A DNA stretch of 64,000 nucleotides from positions 8,365,599-8,429,598 of the forward strand of contig JABAKD010000010.1 in assembly GCA_012845835.1 (NCBI GenBank). The letters run 5' to 3'. Position 1 is the stretch's first letter; every line of letters starts with the position of its first letter. The stretch is from Undaria pinnatifida. Lineage: Eukaryota; Sar; Phaeophyceae; Laminariales; Alariaceae. Under the pieces are notes generated by a model. That model saw only the letters and a list, made by a program, of their open reading frames with translations, searched no databases and was not told the DNA's origin. Shown piece after piece: positions 19,240 to 31,851 of this stretch. Position numbers and translations under genes: made by a program.

Positions 19240-22200
19240 AGGCAGGACACCTAACGAGAAGCAGGGTAATAAAGAAGGCAGGCTGACATTTATTTACAGG
19301 GGGAAAACAATCTGCGAGCGGTTATACTCTGTAACGTTTGTGTAGAACGCTCTCTCCGAAGTAAGAAACCCAGCCCGGGATAGTAGGTCCAGTTGCTCTT
19401 CTCACGGGCCTGTCCTAACGGGGAAAACAAAACCTAAAAACAAAACCTAAAGCCGAACAGACTTTGGTGTTTTCGGGGAGGAAAGAGGAGGGTTTCCAAA
19501 CGCAGCAAACACCTGAAGCTCCAAAGCTAAGATCAAAAACCAAAAAAGGCAACAGTCGAGGTGGGGCGCCAGCACTGACGCACCATCCAGCTGCGGTAGA
19601 GACGACGTCCAGCCCTGAAAAGGGAGTGGAGTGTGCCCACACGACTAGCCAACCATTCGGTGTCCTGAAGCGCGAGATTAGGGCTGGACAAAGCACAGAT
19701 GCTGGCCAAGCAGCACCGTATTTGCTAGAACACACGGTATTAGATTGTACAGCAGCATTAAATTTGATCAGGGACGACGCCACGGGCCACCATTTGGGCT
19801 GCGATGATGGACGCTGCATCGACTGGCGAAAGTGGCATGTTGTCCTTGTAATCTCTAGTCTCTGTCTTCTGTATGTTTCGTCGACGGGCCGCTGGCAGCT
19901 GCGATTCCCGGCGTGGCGTTGGCTCTCGCTCGGGTGCGGGAAATCATTTTTGGGCTAGGCTATATTATTCGCTTTTTGGCTTTTGTTTTCTCGATAATTT
20001 TATCCCAAAAATAATTCAAGTCATCGACAAACCAACACGGCAAAAAAATAATTCGTCGGGCTCTCGGTGTGGATATTTGGTCAATCCGGAGGAGTTAATC
20101 TTGCTTTATCGGCTTCGATTCTGTTTTTACTACTGCAGGTTTTGCTTTTAGGTTCAAAACGCTCCGTTTCTACGCACCCTAATGGGTGTCCTGTACTATT
20201 AGTCTAATACCTGTGCAAGATGTTTTGTATCTTGTTTTGTTTGCTCATTTTGTACGGTAAATCCTACCCTTAGCTCTTATAATACGGCATATCCCTTGCT
20301 GCATCGTCCCTGAGATCTCGGGGTCTCTAAAGGCAGCGCTCCGTTCCCCACGCCTGCTATGGCACACGCCTTGCTTGCTTTCGCGCCAAGTGGTCACAGC
20401 ACTTCCTTCGCTCTTCGATTTTGCTTCGTCGGACTGCGATTGCTCCCGTCATTCTTCGAAGTGTAATAATAATAAAACCAGAGGCTTTCAGCTCGACAGT
20501 GAGTACAACAGTAGAACATCTGCTGTTGCTGTCAGCATGCTGAACGTATACCAAGTATACTCGTTTGTAGAAAGATACGAGTGGATTGGACCGCGTGCTT
20601 ACGTCTGTTGCATTTTTGCTTGTTCCTTTGGCTATACATGAGCCTTGACACTATTTCGTCGTAACTCAGATCCAACGTCTCATATTCATAGCAGGGCTTC
20701 CCTTCCCCCCTCCCTGCTACGGTAGGTTTTCGCCTCGGTTTGTACCATCGGTCTTTTCTTTTTATCGCTTGCTGGGATCACGATTTTTTAGGAACTCCTT
20801 GTACTCGGCGACCTCCGTCAAGCTGTGCCAACTAACTCACGTCGCAGGTCATCGACATACACGTTCCGCTCCATAGTTTGCACAAGACAAAACCCCTCGT
20901 GTCATCACCGTGGTTCGAACTCAAGAGCAACCGTGTGGTGCTGCCACACTTCGAAGTTCCACTCACACCGCCGAGGCGACCAGGTCGAACTGCGCGTTAA
21001 AATAAAAATCGTCCCGGCGTTTGAGCGAGTACCGCACGGGTCATGAGGTACAGGACACCGATTAAGGAACATAAATACTGACCCTGGCTGAGTTTATTGT
21101 TTGCTACCAGGCATGTGGGCAAGGGAGTGCTCTGCATTGAGATCGGTCCAACGACTGCCGTGCCGGATTTCCTTTTCCTGTATTCCTGCACATTTTCGTA
21201 CCCGATTTCTTATCATTGAGAGGTGTCCTGTACTGTGCATGCTTGTCAGATTTTGTAGTTTTTGGACGGAATGTGCTCCCAATGGAACGCGCTCGGTGGT
21301 CCCACAGACATCCAAACCTGCATGTTTCCTAATAAGGTGACTTCTGTACCCACTTCCCGCCGGCTTGACTTAGCAACAATCTAACCCACCTGTTTTTTTT
21401 TTTGCCGTACCCTTTCTTCCTTCCCATTGTATGGTCATCTACTACCTTCTATTCACACTGCGTACCTCTCGTCTGCGCTGTACTTTTTCTTCGCCACATC
21501 CTTTTTCGTTATATTGGTAGGTGTGGGATGTCCCGAAGGCGTCGTTTTGCTACGCGAAGGTCTGCCTCTCCTCGGCCAGCGCAACCACGCAAGCACGCCA
21601 CCACCGCGTTGTCGCTGTTCAAGGCCAACCTCGTTTGCGTCTCGGACGAGGGGAACTCGAGGATCTGCAACCTGGCGAGGCGGTCCCTTGAACTTTGAAA
21701 GGGTGAGCGAGTGACGCACCAATCGTTACGTGCATGCTATTAATATCAGTGCTACGGTGCGGGGGTGCACATATGTTCCGTGTATCGTCTTCACCTAAGA
21801 ATCCGTGTCCTGACCTGGAGAAACCATGAAAGTGCAACAAACGTCGTTTGATTTGTTGTGACCGACTTTATCAGCAGCGGGCGGGGCACTCTCTAAGTCA
21901 GAAAGGCCAGCCGAAAATCACGATTGACAGGAAAACAAGAAACTTGGCAGGGGTTCTTCTGAAATTGATGTGGAATTCACCGTTTCCCGCGGGAAAATAA
22001 AAATGTACTTGTACGAGATTTCTCTTGAAAGCGGAAATTATTTGATAATAATGTCTTGCACTGCTGTACTTTTCAGGCGTTGTAGCGTACCGGTAGGTTG
22101 GTAATATGTCAATTGGGAGGCGGAGGTTGGTTGGCAGGATTATAGCATCGCCTAAACACATGAGTATAATTCACCCATTTAGCCCTGCTGCAATCGTCTC

Positions 22201-25000
22201 CCCGGGACAGATATTTACAGTAAGTACTTCCAACGCTACTATTTAATAGACTCGCTTCGAACTGCGGCTTTCAGTGTTATCTTTCCGTTCATGATTAAGC
22301 AGAAAACCCTCCCCTGAAGACATATATCTGAGTTCTAGACTATTGCTGTCACAGCCCAAGAGGCTACCCCATGGCTAAGCAAGCACGTGTAAGTTTCCAT
22401 ATACTGGTCAACTATAATGGTGTAATCACCCGGTGTAATTATAGTGACAGTATACTTGTAGTTGCAGTGTATACTGCTCAGGGCTGGTTCCTGGCTGTCG
22501 CAGCCAGCACAATATATACTGGTAATATATGAATCAACAGCCAGTTATACTAGACTCCCGCAACATTCTGTTGCCGCGAGCCATCACCGCCCCCCGGGTG
22601 GTGTGGGGGCCCGGCCAGACTTCTCTTTTAGGATTTTTCGCTCTACTTTCAATTACAATCCGGGGGTAATGCGTGTCTACGTTGATGGCCGTAAGAGCGG
22701 TGGATCTACGGAGAAGCTTGATCAGTTTGGGTTCCACCGCCCGTGGTACCATCAGTAGCGGCTGACGAACTCGCCCATGGTGCTCAAACAAAGTCCCGGT
22801 CTCTCCCTCTCTCCTCCTTCTCTGGTTTGCGCATTTCTCCAGTTGTCAAACCTTTCGTTATAGTCTAGATATTGGATGGCATTTTGTGAGAAGTGTGGAA
22901 GATTGAACGGAGGAAATATGGGGTCTGTGGAATGGTAACGAGTTTTGATGTGAGAGGCGTGTTTCGTCCGGGGACACCGAAATGTTGATAGAGCAAGTAC
23001 GTGTAAGGTCAGAGAGAAACAAGGACACTTGGTGGATCACCATGCGTAGTGAATCACATAGACTATCGTGACATCTGGATCACCGGTCTATTAGTAGTGG
23101 ATCACAAAATAAATAAAAGGCTGCTGGATCACCCCACCCGGCTATTGACGGTGGACCGCGAATAAAAATATGGATAGTACACCGCCCAAACTAAAGTGCG
23201 CTGATTGGGAACAAACGAAAACCGAACGCCAAAAAAGATAAACAAGGAGACGACTACAGTACAAACAGCAGCAGAGAAGCGGAGCATACGTCAGAGTACA
23301 GAAAGCTGGTTGGTAACCTACTGGCGGAAACTGCTGCTGTCGTGAGATTTGAAGGCTGAAGAAAATATTTTTAGTGTTCAATAAAAGAACCTGCTGGTTC
23401 TCTGAGCCAGCAACAGTGTGCTGCCAGTATAAACATACCGGCAGAACGTACTGCGCCAGCCGTAAAAATTAAAATGAAACGAATCTGCGCAGGGGTTTGG
23501 GGTTGGGCTATTTGGGTAGGGTGTCACGGATGTCGGTTATTATTGTTTTGTGTATACGTACTCCTGGTGAGTTTATTTATAGTTGCTGCTCGTATTGATG
23601 TTGCTGTTGCTGTCGCTGTTGCTGTGCTTTAACTACCGCTCTGTTGCTGCTGAGGTACTGGGCGCGGGGGTGATTTACCTATCTATTGAGCTACTCTGAT
23701 CATAAGTCCTTGCTGCGGGCTGCGTAAACCGTTCACCATTTGTCCTGGTAAAATATATTTAAGTACCATTGGGTACGCACAATAATGGTATTGCAAATTC
23801 TTGGATGAGACGTCGCCTTGTATTTTTCAAGTCCGAAGGGGACTCTCATCGGTATCCTCTCAATACACTGGTACAGGCTGGATGCTGCTAAGAGTCCTCA
23901 ATGATTTCCGCGTCCTGCGCCCACGCCGTTTTCGGGAGGTACAATCCGCCCTGATGACTGCAGGCTCGTTCTATGAGCGCCTACCAAAACGGTGACCGAT
24001 CGGGGTAGTTTTTTTCTTTTTTTTTGTTCTCGTACAATCTGGTCATTTGTTTTTTTGGGGGGATTTTAGATTTTAGATTTTAGCTCTTGCTGACGAACAA
24101 AACAAAATAAAAAGCACCGTCGGTCAGGTATCGAAAGGGGTGCATAGAGCATGCGTGGAAAAAAGCAGGGTCTGCATCGAGGGAAATGGCGTGAATACTT
24201 AGACCTTTGTGTGTTCGGAATGCGTAAGTTGCTGCGCTGCGTCGTACCAGGTGCGTACCTGGTAGTTGCTTACCTGGTGGTTTCAGTGCTAAATCGACTT
24301 TTTGCGCAACATTTTGCATTTTACTTGATAACGATACGTACTGCATACAACTCTGTGAATTTTTCGAAACATTGTGCACGAAAACTTGTCGAGGCATGCC
24401 TTGGAGTACTTGGAATCGGCTCTTCGACCATAAAAATAAAAACGAGATTTACCACTGGCAACTGTTGTTGGTCTTTTTAGAGGACTGTATGGGGGTTGGC
24501 GACATACTTTCGTCGCTAGCCCCAGCCCCAGGCCCAAAATTAAGAGCTTGGCCGTGTCGCGCTCTTACGCTGTTCGTGGGGGCCAGGATGATACCGGATA
24601 TGCGACATTCGAGTAGATACTTCAAGCGGCATGCGTAAATGGAGCGATGGTTACGCAACACAAACCGCATACGAATGTACTCAGTGTACAAGGCGGCTTT
24701 GTAACGTCATCTGAAAAACACAAACAACTGTTGTAAATAGTCAAGTATACGGGATATTGTGGGTCCTATTTGTATATTCACGACCTTTCCTACACAGCAC
24801 ACACATGCATAGCTACAACTCACACAGTTTTCGGACGCTTGACGTGAACTAGCCTGCATAGTGGTATCGTATTCTACGACCTTGCCTCATACCAGTATGA
24901 TATTGTCTGCTGTACTCGTATTACACGACACTGCATCATCGTTCTCCAATGATCGATCCTCCAAATGTACTATATGAAGGTAGAACCGCGCCCCTCTCGC
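19240..25000. other. Gene-poor stretch
   Basis: About 5.8 kb without a recognisable gene. An open frame at 19464-19958 (164 codons) has unremarkable composition and no known motif. Palindromic TACCAGGTGCGTACCTGGTA lies at about 24245-24265. The rest looks like non-coding DNA of mixed composition. Confidence 0.5.
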
Positions 25001-25030
25001 GCTACCCTTCAATTCCCCCCTCGCCCCCCT

Positions 25031-25097
25031 CTCCGTCTCGAAAGGGATAATACATGGTCAATGGCCAAATGACTAACACAAGCAACAAATGAGTACT
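25031..25097 (+). repeat. Interspersed repeat C, copy 2
   Basis: Shares CTCGAAAGGGAT, ATGGTCAATGG, AAATGACTAA and AAATGAGTAC with copies at about 1901-1990 and 29027-29125. The latter two run into C-rich tracts; this one does not. Confidence 0.65.
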
Positions 25098-25109
25098 CTA
25101 TCCGGCGCT

Positions 25110-25345
25110 ACCCCTCGCGCCGTCCGTCGCCATTCTCTCCACGGTCGATAGGGCGGCCCTCCTTCCGCTCCTGTTCGCTTTCCCATTCCTGCCCTTTCAG
25201 GGTAGCGGAGGGGGGGTGCAAAATAAAATATAGCCCCTCCCCGCTGCTACTCTTTAACGGCGGGAATGGGAGCAGGGACAAGAGTGGAAGAAAGGGCCGC
25301 CCCAACTACGGTGGGTGAAGTGGCGACGGACGGCGCTCTGCTGCT
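25110..25345. repeat. Imperfect foldback (inverted repeat) element
   Basis: Left arm about 25112-25200 (GCGCCGTCCGTCGCC ... AGGGCGGCCCTCCTTCCGCT) is an imperfect reverse complement of 25262-25345 (GAAAGGGCCGCCCC ... GGCGACGGACGGCGC). The centre also pairs (GTAGCGGAGGGG with CCCCTCCCCGCTGCTAC). A related single arm occurs at 29155-29225, so the arm belongs to an interspersed family. Confidence 0.7.
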
Positions 25346-25437
25346 GCTGAGGTACTGGTTAAGGGGGCGTAGTTCCTTTTTCGTTCCCTTATCCACTCCT
25401 CGCTGTGGGCTATGCGAAACGTTTTTTTTTCATTGCG

Positions 25438-25557
25438 AACACAATTGGGTTAAATTGACACGCGACGTGTACGAAAATACGTGGAAGCGTGGTGAGCTTA
25501 GGCTTTATCTTTCGTTCCCCATGCGCCGGAGGATTAAAATCGAAGAAGAAAAAAACT
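25438..25557 (+). mobile_element. Retroposon A, copy A3 (5'-truncated, 3' end only)
   Basis: Matches the last 110 bases of the other two copies in reverse: TTAAATTGACACGCGA, GAAAATACGTGGAAGCG, GGTGAGCTTA, then GCCGGAGGATTAAAATCG and an A-rich tail. The peptide YENTWKRGELRLYLS is conserved with copy A1 despite nucleotide differences. Confidence 0.72.
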
Positions 25558-26919
25558 GCCGTACACCCTGGTAAATCATATAGATACACTTAAAGTGATG
25601 TATGAAAGCGTTCATGTATGTTTTTTTGTCATATACCCCGGTCAATGACATAGATACGTATAAAATGATGTATGACAGACGAGAAGCCATCGATTGGCAA
25701 GAAGCATTTTATCGTGTCGGCCTCAGTATCGGATTATCGAAAGTCGAATTTCTCGAGGTTAAATTGCTTTGTGCAAACGCTTTCTCGGGGATCGGCTTCG
25801 GCGAAAATAGGTTCGATCTCGGATTTTAGACGGCATTCTCGAGCTTTTCTTTGATTCCAGATACGGAGAGGTTGTACAAATGTTACATGGAATGATATTT
25901 TGGGCATCTCATGACCAACAGCAATCGCAACAACATATTTTTCATTGCCGCATGGAAACGTTTGAAGTTACCAGGTATACTTAGCGTGTGTTGTTTGTAC
26001 GACCTGTCCTCGAGGGCCTACTAAGACCACTGCTGTTGACCCGAGCATTTGCCAGGCAGGTAGCAATCAACTCCCCTTCACGGTCAACTCGCGGCGCGGA
26101 GTTCGTGAACAAGCTCCTGGAAGATCGATATGCTGTGTAGTATCGCTGTTGTGCCAGGTAGCATGTAGTACCGACATACACGAATGATGCGATTGTGGCG
26201 ACATTCCGTTTTTTTGGGGGGGGGGTTCGGATTCTGAGCCTAGACTTGACGTAGTATGAATATGAACGCTATATTGTCGGAGGGTAATATATTACTAAGA
26301 AGAAATGGTATGGTTTTATTGTGAAAACGTTCCCATTCATTGTGTGTTCAATTAGTTTCGGTGAATTTCGAGAGCACGTGAGTGTATGAATGAACGAGCA
26401 CGCTAAATACTGCGTAGTACAGCTTCAGAAACAAGCTACACCCAGTTACAAGTAGCAGCTGCATCCCGAGCTCGAACGTTGTACGTGTACGAGTACGCAC
26501 GCTCCGCTGTGCAGCACTGCTGTGCTGCGCCTCTACGTAAATCCAGATGTTGCATTTTTCATGTGAAAATAGATCCGATGATTTTACATTGGGTGCATTT
26601 ACGAGCACGAGGATGAATGAATCATGTACGAACACCAGAGTCAGCTTTCAGAGACCAGCTGCACGTGGCTATTACAGCTGCAGCTCGAGCACGAGCACGT
26701 ACCACTGCGAGTTCATACGAGTAGTGTGCGCAGTGGTGTAGTACATAGTGGCGCGCTGGCACGTACGAGTACGTGTTGTTGCTGCGTAAAGTTGTGCAGC
26801 GAGCCATTCTACTCGACCTCGTCGCGAACAGCAGCTCGGACTCGCTCAGAGGCGGCGTGCAAGTCGTCGTGTCGCCACATCGCCGGTGCGATGTTTAGAC
26901 GGGGCCCTAAGTGGACGTC

Positions 26920-27340
26920 TTTTCTTTCTCTTGTTGTCCTCCGGCGAATGGAGAAAATCAAAGTTTAAGCTCGCCACATTTCCACGTATTTTCATACATA
27001 TCGTGTGTCAATTTAGCTCAATTGTATTCGGAATCCAGCGCTAGCGGGCGTATCCTTGAGTTCCCGTGGTGGCGACACGGGAGCTATCCCTACCGGCGGT
27101 CACCGCTACTACCCCAGCAGCGCAAGCTTCGGTTGTATACGGATGCGTGGGTATGTCGGCCCTACTTGATCCATAGGATCAGGTGCGGTGGAGATAGCCA
27201 CCCGGAACGTCATTCTTCCGGCTAGTGTGGGACTTGCGCAAGGTCACCCGCTAACAAAACTCGCGGCCGTGAGAAAACAGCTTTCCACCGGACCTGGTCC
27301 AGTTACAGTCCACCCTACCCATTAGGGCGTTGGCCCTCGT
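26920..27340 (-). mobile_element. Retroposon A, copy A2 with 11-bp flanking duplication
   Basis: Homologous over its whole length to 8583-9010 (GTATACGGATGCGTG, GTGGAGATAGCCACCCGGAA and GTCCACCCTACCCATT in both). It is flanked by AAGTGGACGTC (26909-26919) and AAGTGGATGTC (27341-27351), a near-perfect target-site duplication. The minus-strand 3' end is A-rich. This fixes the element boundaries and the retroposition mechanism with fair confidence. Confidence 0.78.
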
Positions 27341-27359
27341 AAGTGGATGTCGATGGTAG

Positions 27360-29000
27360 TTTGCGAGAAAAAACGCTGGCCGTTGCTGTGTCTGCTGCCC
27401 GACGACAAACTACGAGTGTTTGTTCTTGTGTTGGACGCGCTCTATCTACAAGAAGTGAGTGAGTGAGTGTAATCTACAGCAGCAAGAAGCAGTACAAATA
27501 GAGCCAACAAGTTGAACGACGAAGGCAGCGACGACTTGTTGCGCCTGAAACGCCGTCAACTCGTCTCTCAGCGGTTAGACTACATCCAATCGGTCTATAG
27601 ACCAGGGATCTGTCTACCCAAGAAGATCTAGATGCCGAAATATAAGGGATAAGATCTGTCCGACGTGTGCAATAATGTCGAATTCTTCGGTTTGGTTTGG
27701 GCTTCCACTTTTTTTCAGGGCTTTTCACGGGTCAAGGGGGTTTCAAAATCTCACGAGTCACTCCGACCCGATCCGACCCGCGAGAAATGATCTGATCCGC
27801 GAAAAGCCCTGATTTTTTTGATCCAACGGGAAACCTTGCACCTGGTATTCGATTACTAGTCGTATACTCAGTATCATACCAGGTATGCCATGACCTCCCC
27901 GATGATACTTGGAAGTACCAGTATAATATACCAGGTAGTTTGCTGTACTCGTATTATACTGCATCGTAGTTCACGCTTGATGGAGTACATGTATCGTCAG
28001 GGCGTGTCTCAACTGCTTTTCGGCCTCTTTTGGAGCGGTTGGAATGGAACTAGGCTGTTCGCATTCGTTTGTTCCATTCCAACCTGTTGGCGTCCGATGT
28101 GAACCGGTGAATTCTGGGCAACCGACGCGAACAGGTAATAGTGTAACTGACTTTTGCGGCGGAACCGTGCAGCTCGATTCTAGGGCAGGGGTGCCATTAC
28201 TTGGGCAGCGGGTGCTCCTGACACAGATAATATCTTTACACGCAATTATACCGCAAGGCAAGGCTCACACAAGACGGTGCTAGCTATCCAAGCGGCACCC
28301 TCGGGACAAATCTGAAAGTTGTGATATTGCCGTCGTGGCAGGACGGGGACTGCTGACAATTCTGCGAACATCAGCGCCACACTTTTTCTTGAAAAAACAA
28401 CAACAACAACTCCAGAGCCTCGTTCGCAGCCCGGTATTTTGCATCGTGAGCTTCCTGGTCAGGCCATGGCTGTATCGCGTGGCTCCTGCCGCGGGCGAAC
28501 CCTACGGCGTCCACTTATGCTCCACCACGTGAGTCCTATGTCATCCCATGTGCACTCATACCCTCGTGGGCCTCCAGCGTATGAACGAACACTCCCAGCA
28601 CCAACCAGTTGCCATAAAGCTCGTTGCAAATGGGCCGTTCGGTTTTGCTGCACAACTTCAACTCTACTCTGGGACACATTATTTCTCTTGCTAAATTCAC
28701 GGTCAGGGTTTGAACGCCACGAATCTAATCGATTTGAAAACCAATCAGCAGCAAGCCCAGTATTATTCCATTCGAGGTTCCAAGCGTTCCGACGCCGTTT
28801 GGGGGGAGTTAAGACACACCTTCACCACAACGTACGCATAACCGTATCTATTACCAAGTAACCCTGCCCATTATTAATACCAAGATTCGTTGGCGTTTTT
28901 ATTGCGAGCGATCCGAACATCAACCTCCAGTTAATTGACGGTGCATGGACGGCTGATGTTATACCTTTTCCACAATTCTATATTGCGATAAAACCCCCCC
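27360..29000. other. Gene-poor stretch
   Basis: Contains TACCAGGTA-type words at about 27880 and 27928 and a perfect 14-bp hairpin at 28037-28084. No gene was recognised. Confidence 0.5.
28037..28084. repeat. Perfect 14-bp hairpin
   Basis: GGTTGGAATGGAAC and GTTCCATTCCAACC flank a 20-base loop. Confidence 0.88.
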
Positions 29001-29026
29001 TCCGGCGAGCTACCCCAGCTCGCCTC

Positions 29027-29125
29027 GCTCCATCTAGAAAGGGATGCGTGGTCATTGGCTACATGATTTAAGGCAAGCAACACAACTGCTTAAGGCACGC
29101 AATAACTGAGTACCCCCTCCCCCCC
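29027..29125 (+). repeat. Interspersed repeat C, copy 3
   Basis: AGAAAGGGATGCGTGGTCAT, a GGCAAGCAACA segment and ACTGAGTACCCCCTCCCCC match the copies at about 1901 and 25031. The right terminus resembles that of element B. Confidence 0.6.
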
Positions 29126-29335
29126 CGCCTTTTCCGTACGGACAAATGCGAACTTGAACAGGAGTGGAAACGAGGGCCGCCCTATCTACGGTGGATTCTG
29201 TGGCGACGAACGGCCCGTGGACTACAACCTGGATCACACCACCGCCACCGCCTCCATCTCCGGATCCGTACCAAGTACGTCCAGGCCAGCGGCCCTCTGC
29301 AAGCGCTTGCGCGGACGACCACCTCGGGGCTGCGC

Positions 29336-29424
29336 ATGCTGAGACGTCGCACGGTTCCGGCCGGTGGGGGTAGGTTCGGACCGCAGAACCTCGCCTCTAA
29401 CCCGCCGCCGCTCGGGTTCACCGG
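29336..29424 (+). CDS. Possible isolated first exon (weak)
   Basis: ATG opens a 29-codon GC-rich frame (MLRRRTVPAGGGRFGPQNLA ...) that stops at a good donor, GG|GTGAGC. Codon composition resembles the real genes nearby. No downstream exon could be joined to it, so it may be a remnant or chance. Function unknown. Confidence 0.18.
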
Positions 29425-29429
29425 GTGAG

Positions 29430-31850
29430 CGCAAGAGGAGCGGGAGGGGCTCGTGGGTTTGGAGTGACGGAAGGCTGCCGCAGCCTGCAACCGAACGAAC
29501 CCGCAGCAGCAGCAGCGGTAGATGATCGCAACGGCAGCGGTATACGGTGGCAACGGCGGTGGCGGCGGTGGTGGCAGCATCCGCCGCGGAGGCGAAGATG
29601 GACATAACCCTAACCGTATCCATGTTTTTTTTCGCCCAGGGGGGAGAGTCGTAGAGCATATGGAAATGTAAAATAGGAGGTGGGACGTAGAACATGGGAG
29701 GTAGGGGTGGGTTCCTCCAGGAGCTTTCCGGCCGACGGCTCTTTCTCGACAGCTCGCTCGTAAACCTTCTTCATGTATTGTCTCTCCTATTTCCTTACGA
29801 TTTTGGTTTATTACTTGAGAGGACGGTTTTGGTTGCCGCCGTGAGAAGCCGCCCTGTCTTGTTGTGCCGTTTATTGGTGGATGATGGAGTTGCTGCAGCA
29901 CTGGTTATTAGCAGGAAGCAGCACCATCTAGTTGTTTCGTACAGGTTATATGTTACGTATGGATGTGGACGTTGGAGTTGTTTTATGATATTTTTTTCAC
30001 GCCTAGGATGCAGCACTGTTTATTGGGTGTTTTGTGGTTATTATGTATCATACATGGATGCAGCATACTTTGATTGTGTCGAAAAGGTTCTGTATAGTGT
30101 ATCGGTAGGACTCAGCCTCAAGGATGCCACTTTCCACGTTGAAGGGTGCAGCACCAGCTGTGCCACCATCAATGTTGGTATTGTAGGGTGCAGCACTAAT
30201 TGTGCCGCCGCCAAGGTTTGAGGGTAGGGCGTTTATAGCAGTTGTATGTGTCGTGAAGGTTTTACTAGACATAAACCCCTTTAGTACAGTGATGGTTGTC
30301 GGCGTTAGCTGTTGAATGGTAGGCTGATTTCATCACGTTGTCCTTTTCACCTCGCCCGCCTAATGAGGTAGGAGGAGGATGGAAGGCGTTCGTTGAAATG
30401 TTTGGGGGGGCATTTTATGTACGTTGCACAGTATTGAAGTTGTAGGGCAGAGGTCGATCGGGCGGTGTTACCTCTCGCCCGGCTGGTGTACGCGCTATTG
30501 TATGACATAATGTGTGCGTGATGCTGAGCCAGGGCGGAGAGCATGCTAAGTGTTGAAGTGGGGGGTTCAGGAGGGAGCGTGTCGGGTGTTGAGGCAGCAG
30601 CCATGCGGCGTTCTTAGTCCAGACCGGTGTGCGGAGTGTACATACGTTGCACCGTACCTGGACGGAGAGTTAGCTGCGTTTCGGGGTCTTTTTAAGTCCC
30701 CCGCTTCTGCCTCTTTCTATGTTGTTCCAGTTGTGTTCCTTTTATTGTTCATCTTTTTTCGTCTTCATTCTTGCAATTTTTTTATGATATGTATGATAGT
30801 TTTAGGCTGGGTTGCTACTATATTTTGCAGCGAGGCACCTATTACTATACGTATAATACATGTTACTGTATGTGATTTATATCCTACAAAAGTAAGCGTT
30901 GTATGCTTTGCTTCATTTGCCGCCCTTCCACACCGCCCCCCGATTGTTAGCATTGGGTTGCATTTTTGTACTTTGGAACGTTTTGTTGTGGTTTTCTGTT
31001 TTGCTTGTCTTCGCTGTTTTGCGTTTGATTTTTCGTGTTGTTTTGTGCTTCATTTCACATTTTGGCTTAGGTTATTTTGTTATTTTTCGCAAATTGGTTT
31101 TGTAGCCGAGCGGTAGGACGTGTGTGTTGGATAAGTAGGTTTTGTACGCTCTGTTGTTTTGCCGCCATTCCCAACCGCGTCCCGGCAGTTGGCCGAAAAC
31201 CAAGCACTGGGCACACATGTAGGTATAATACGTACCAGGTATATCGGCACATGGGTGGGCGCATACGCTATGTGTACTATAGTACTCGTGTCGTAGGTGC
31301 ACAAGAAGGTGGGGAAGCAGTATGGCAAGGCTCAAGAGCCGTTCTCTCAATTGGTGATCGTGTTGCAAGGAAATAGGAGTAGGGTGGGGCAATTGATGAA
31401 GAGAGAAAAGGTGAGAAAGAAGCAAATAGCCACCTGGAAAGGGAGAGGAGATGATTGAGGGCGATGGAATGTAGAGGCAGAGAGCCAAGGGCTGTCAGAA
31501 TAGAGTGGAGGAGGTAGAAGGTTGGGAGATGGTGGCCGGTGGTCAAGGGAGGGAAGGGCACTCAGCCCCGCGTTGCTCTTGAGAGAACGGGGTGGGTCGA
31601 TTGATGGGCGAGTGGGCGAGGGAGTGCATGAGCAGGTAAACATATCGTGTTGACACTACGGGAGGGATACTATTCTTGTGCAGACGAGGGAGGGAGTACC
31701 TAATAGGAATGAATGTTGACCTTGGGATTGGGGCGGGCGAAGGGCAGCCCTGAAGGAAAGTTCGTATAGGATTAAGTCGTGTGGAGGTGCACATGATACC
31801 GTCCGGAAGCGGGAGGCAGGCCTCTTGAAAATGGCTTGAGGACCAGATGA
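29430..31850. other. Gene-poor stretch left of the satellite
   Basis: Includes GGCGGTGG-type triplets near 29550, a short near-duplicate around 30147-30220 (GGTGCAGCAC twice), T-rich DNA at 30700-31100 and purine-rich DNA at 31370-31640. No convincing exon chain was found. Confidence 0.5.
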
Positions 31851-31851
31851 A

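Noticed and set aside
19464-19958. 164-codon open frame
   Set aside because: No motif, no splice partners and composition like surrounding DNA.
29694-30221. 175-codon frame with a repeated GCST motif
   Set aside because: It follows a short DNA duplication, has no ordered domain and shows no codon bias like the real genes.
30550-31116. 188-codon hydrophobic frame
   Set aside because: Explained by T-rich DNA; no plausible topology or start context.
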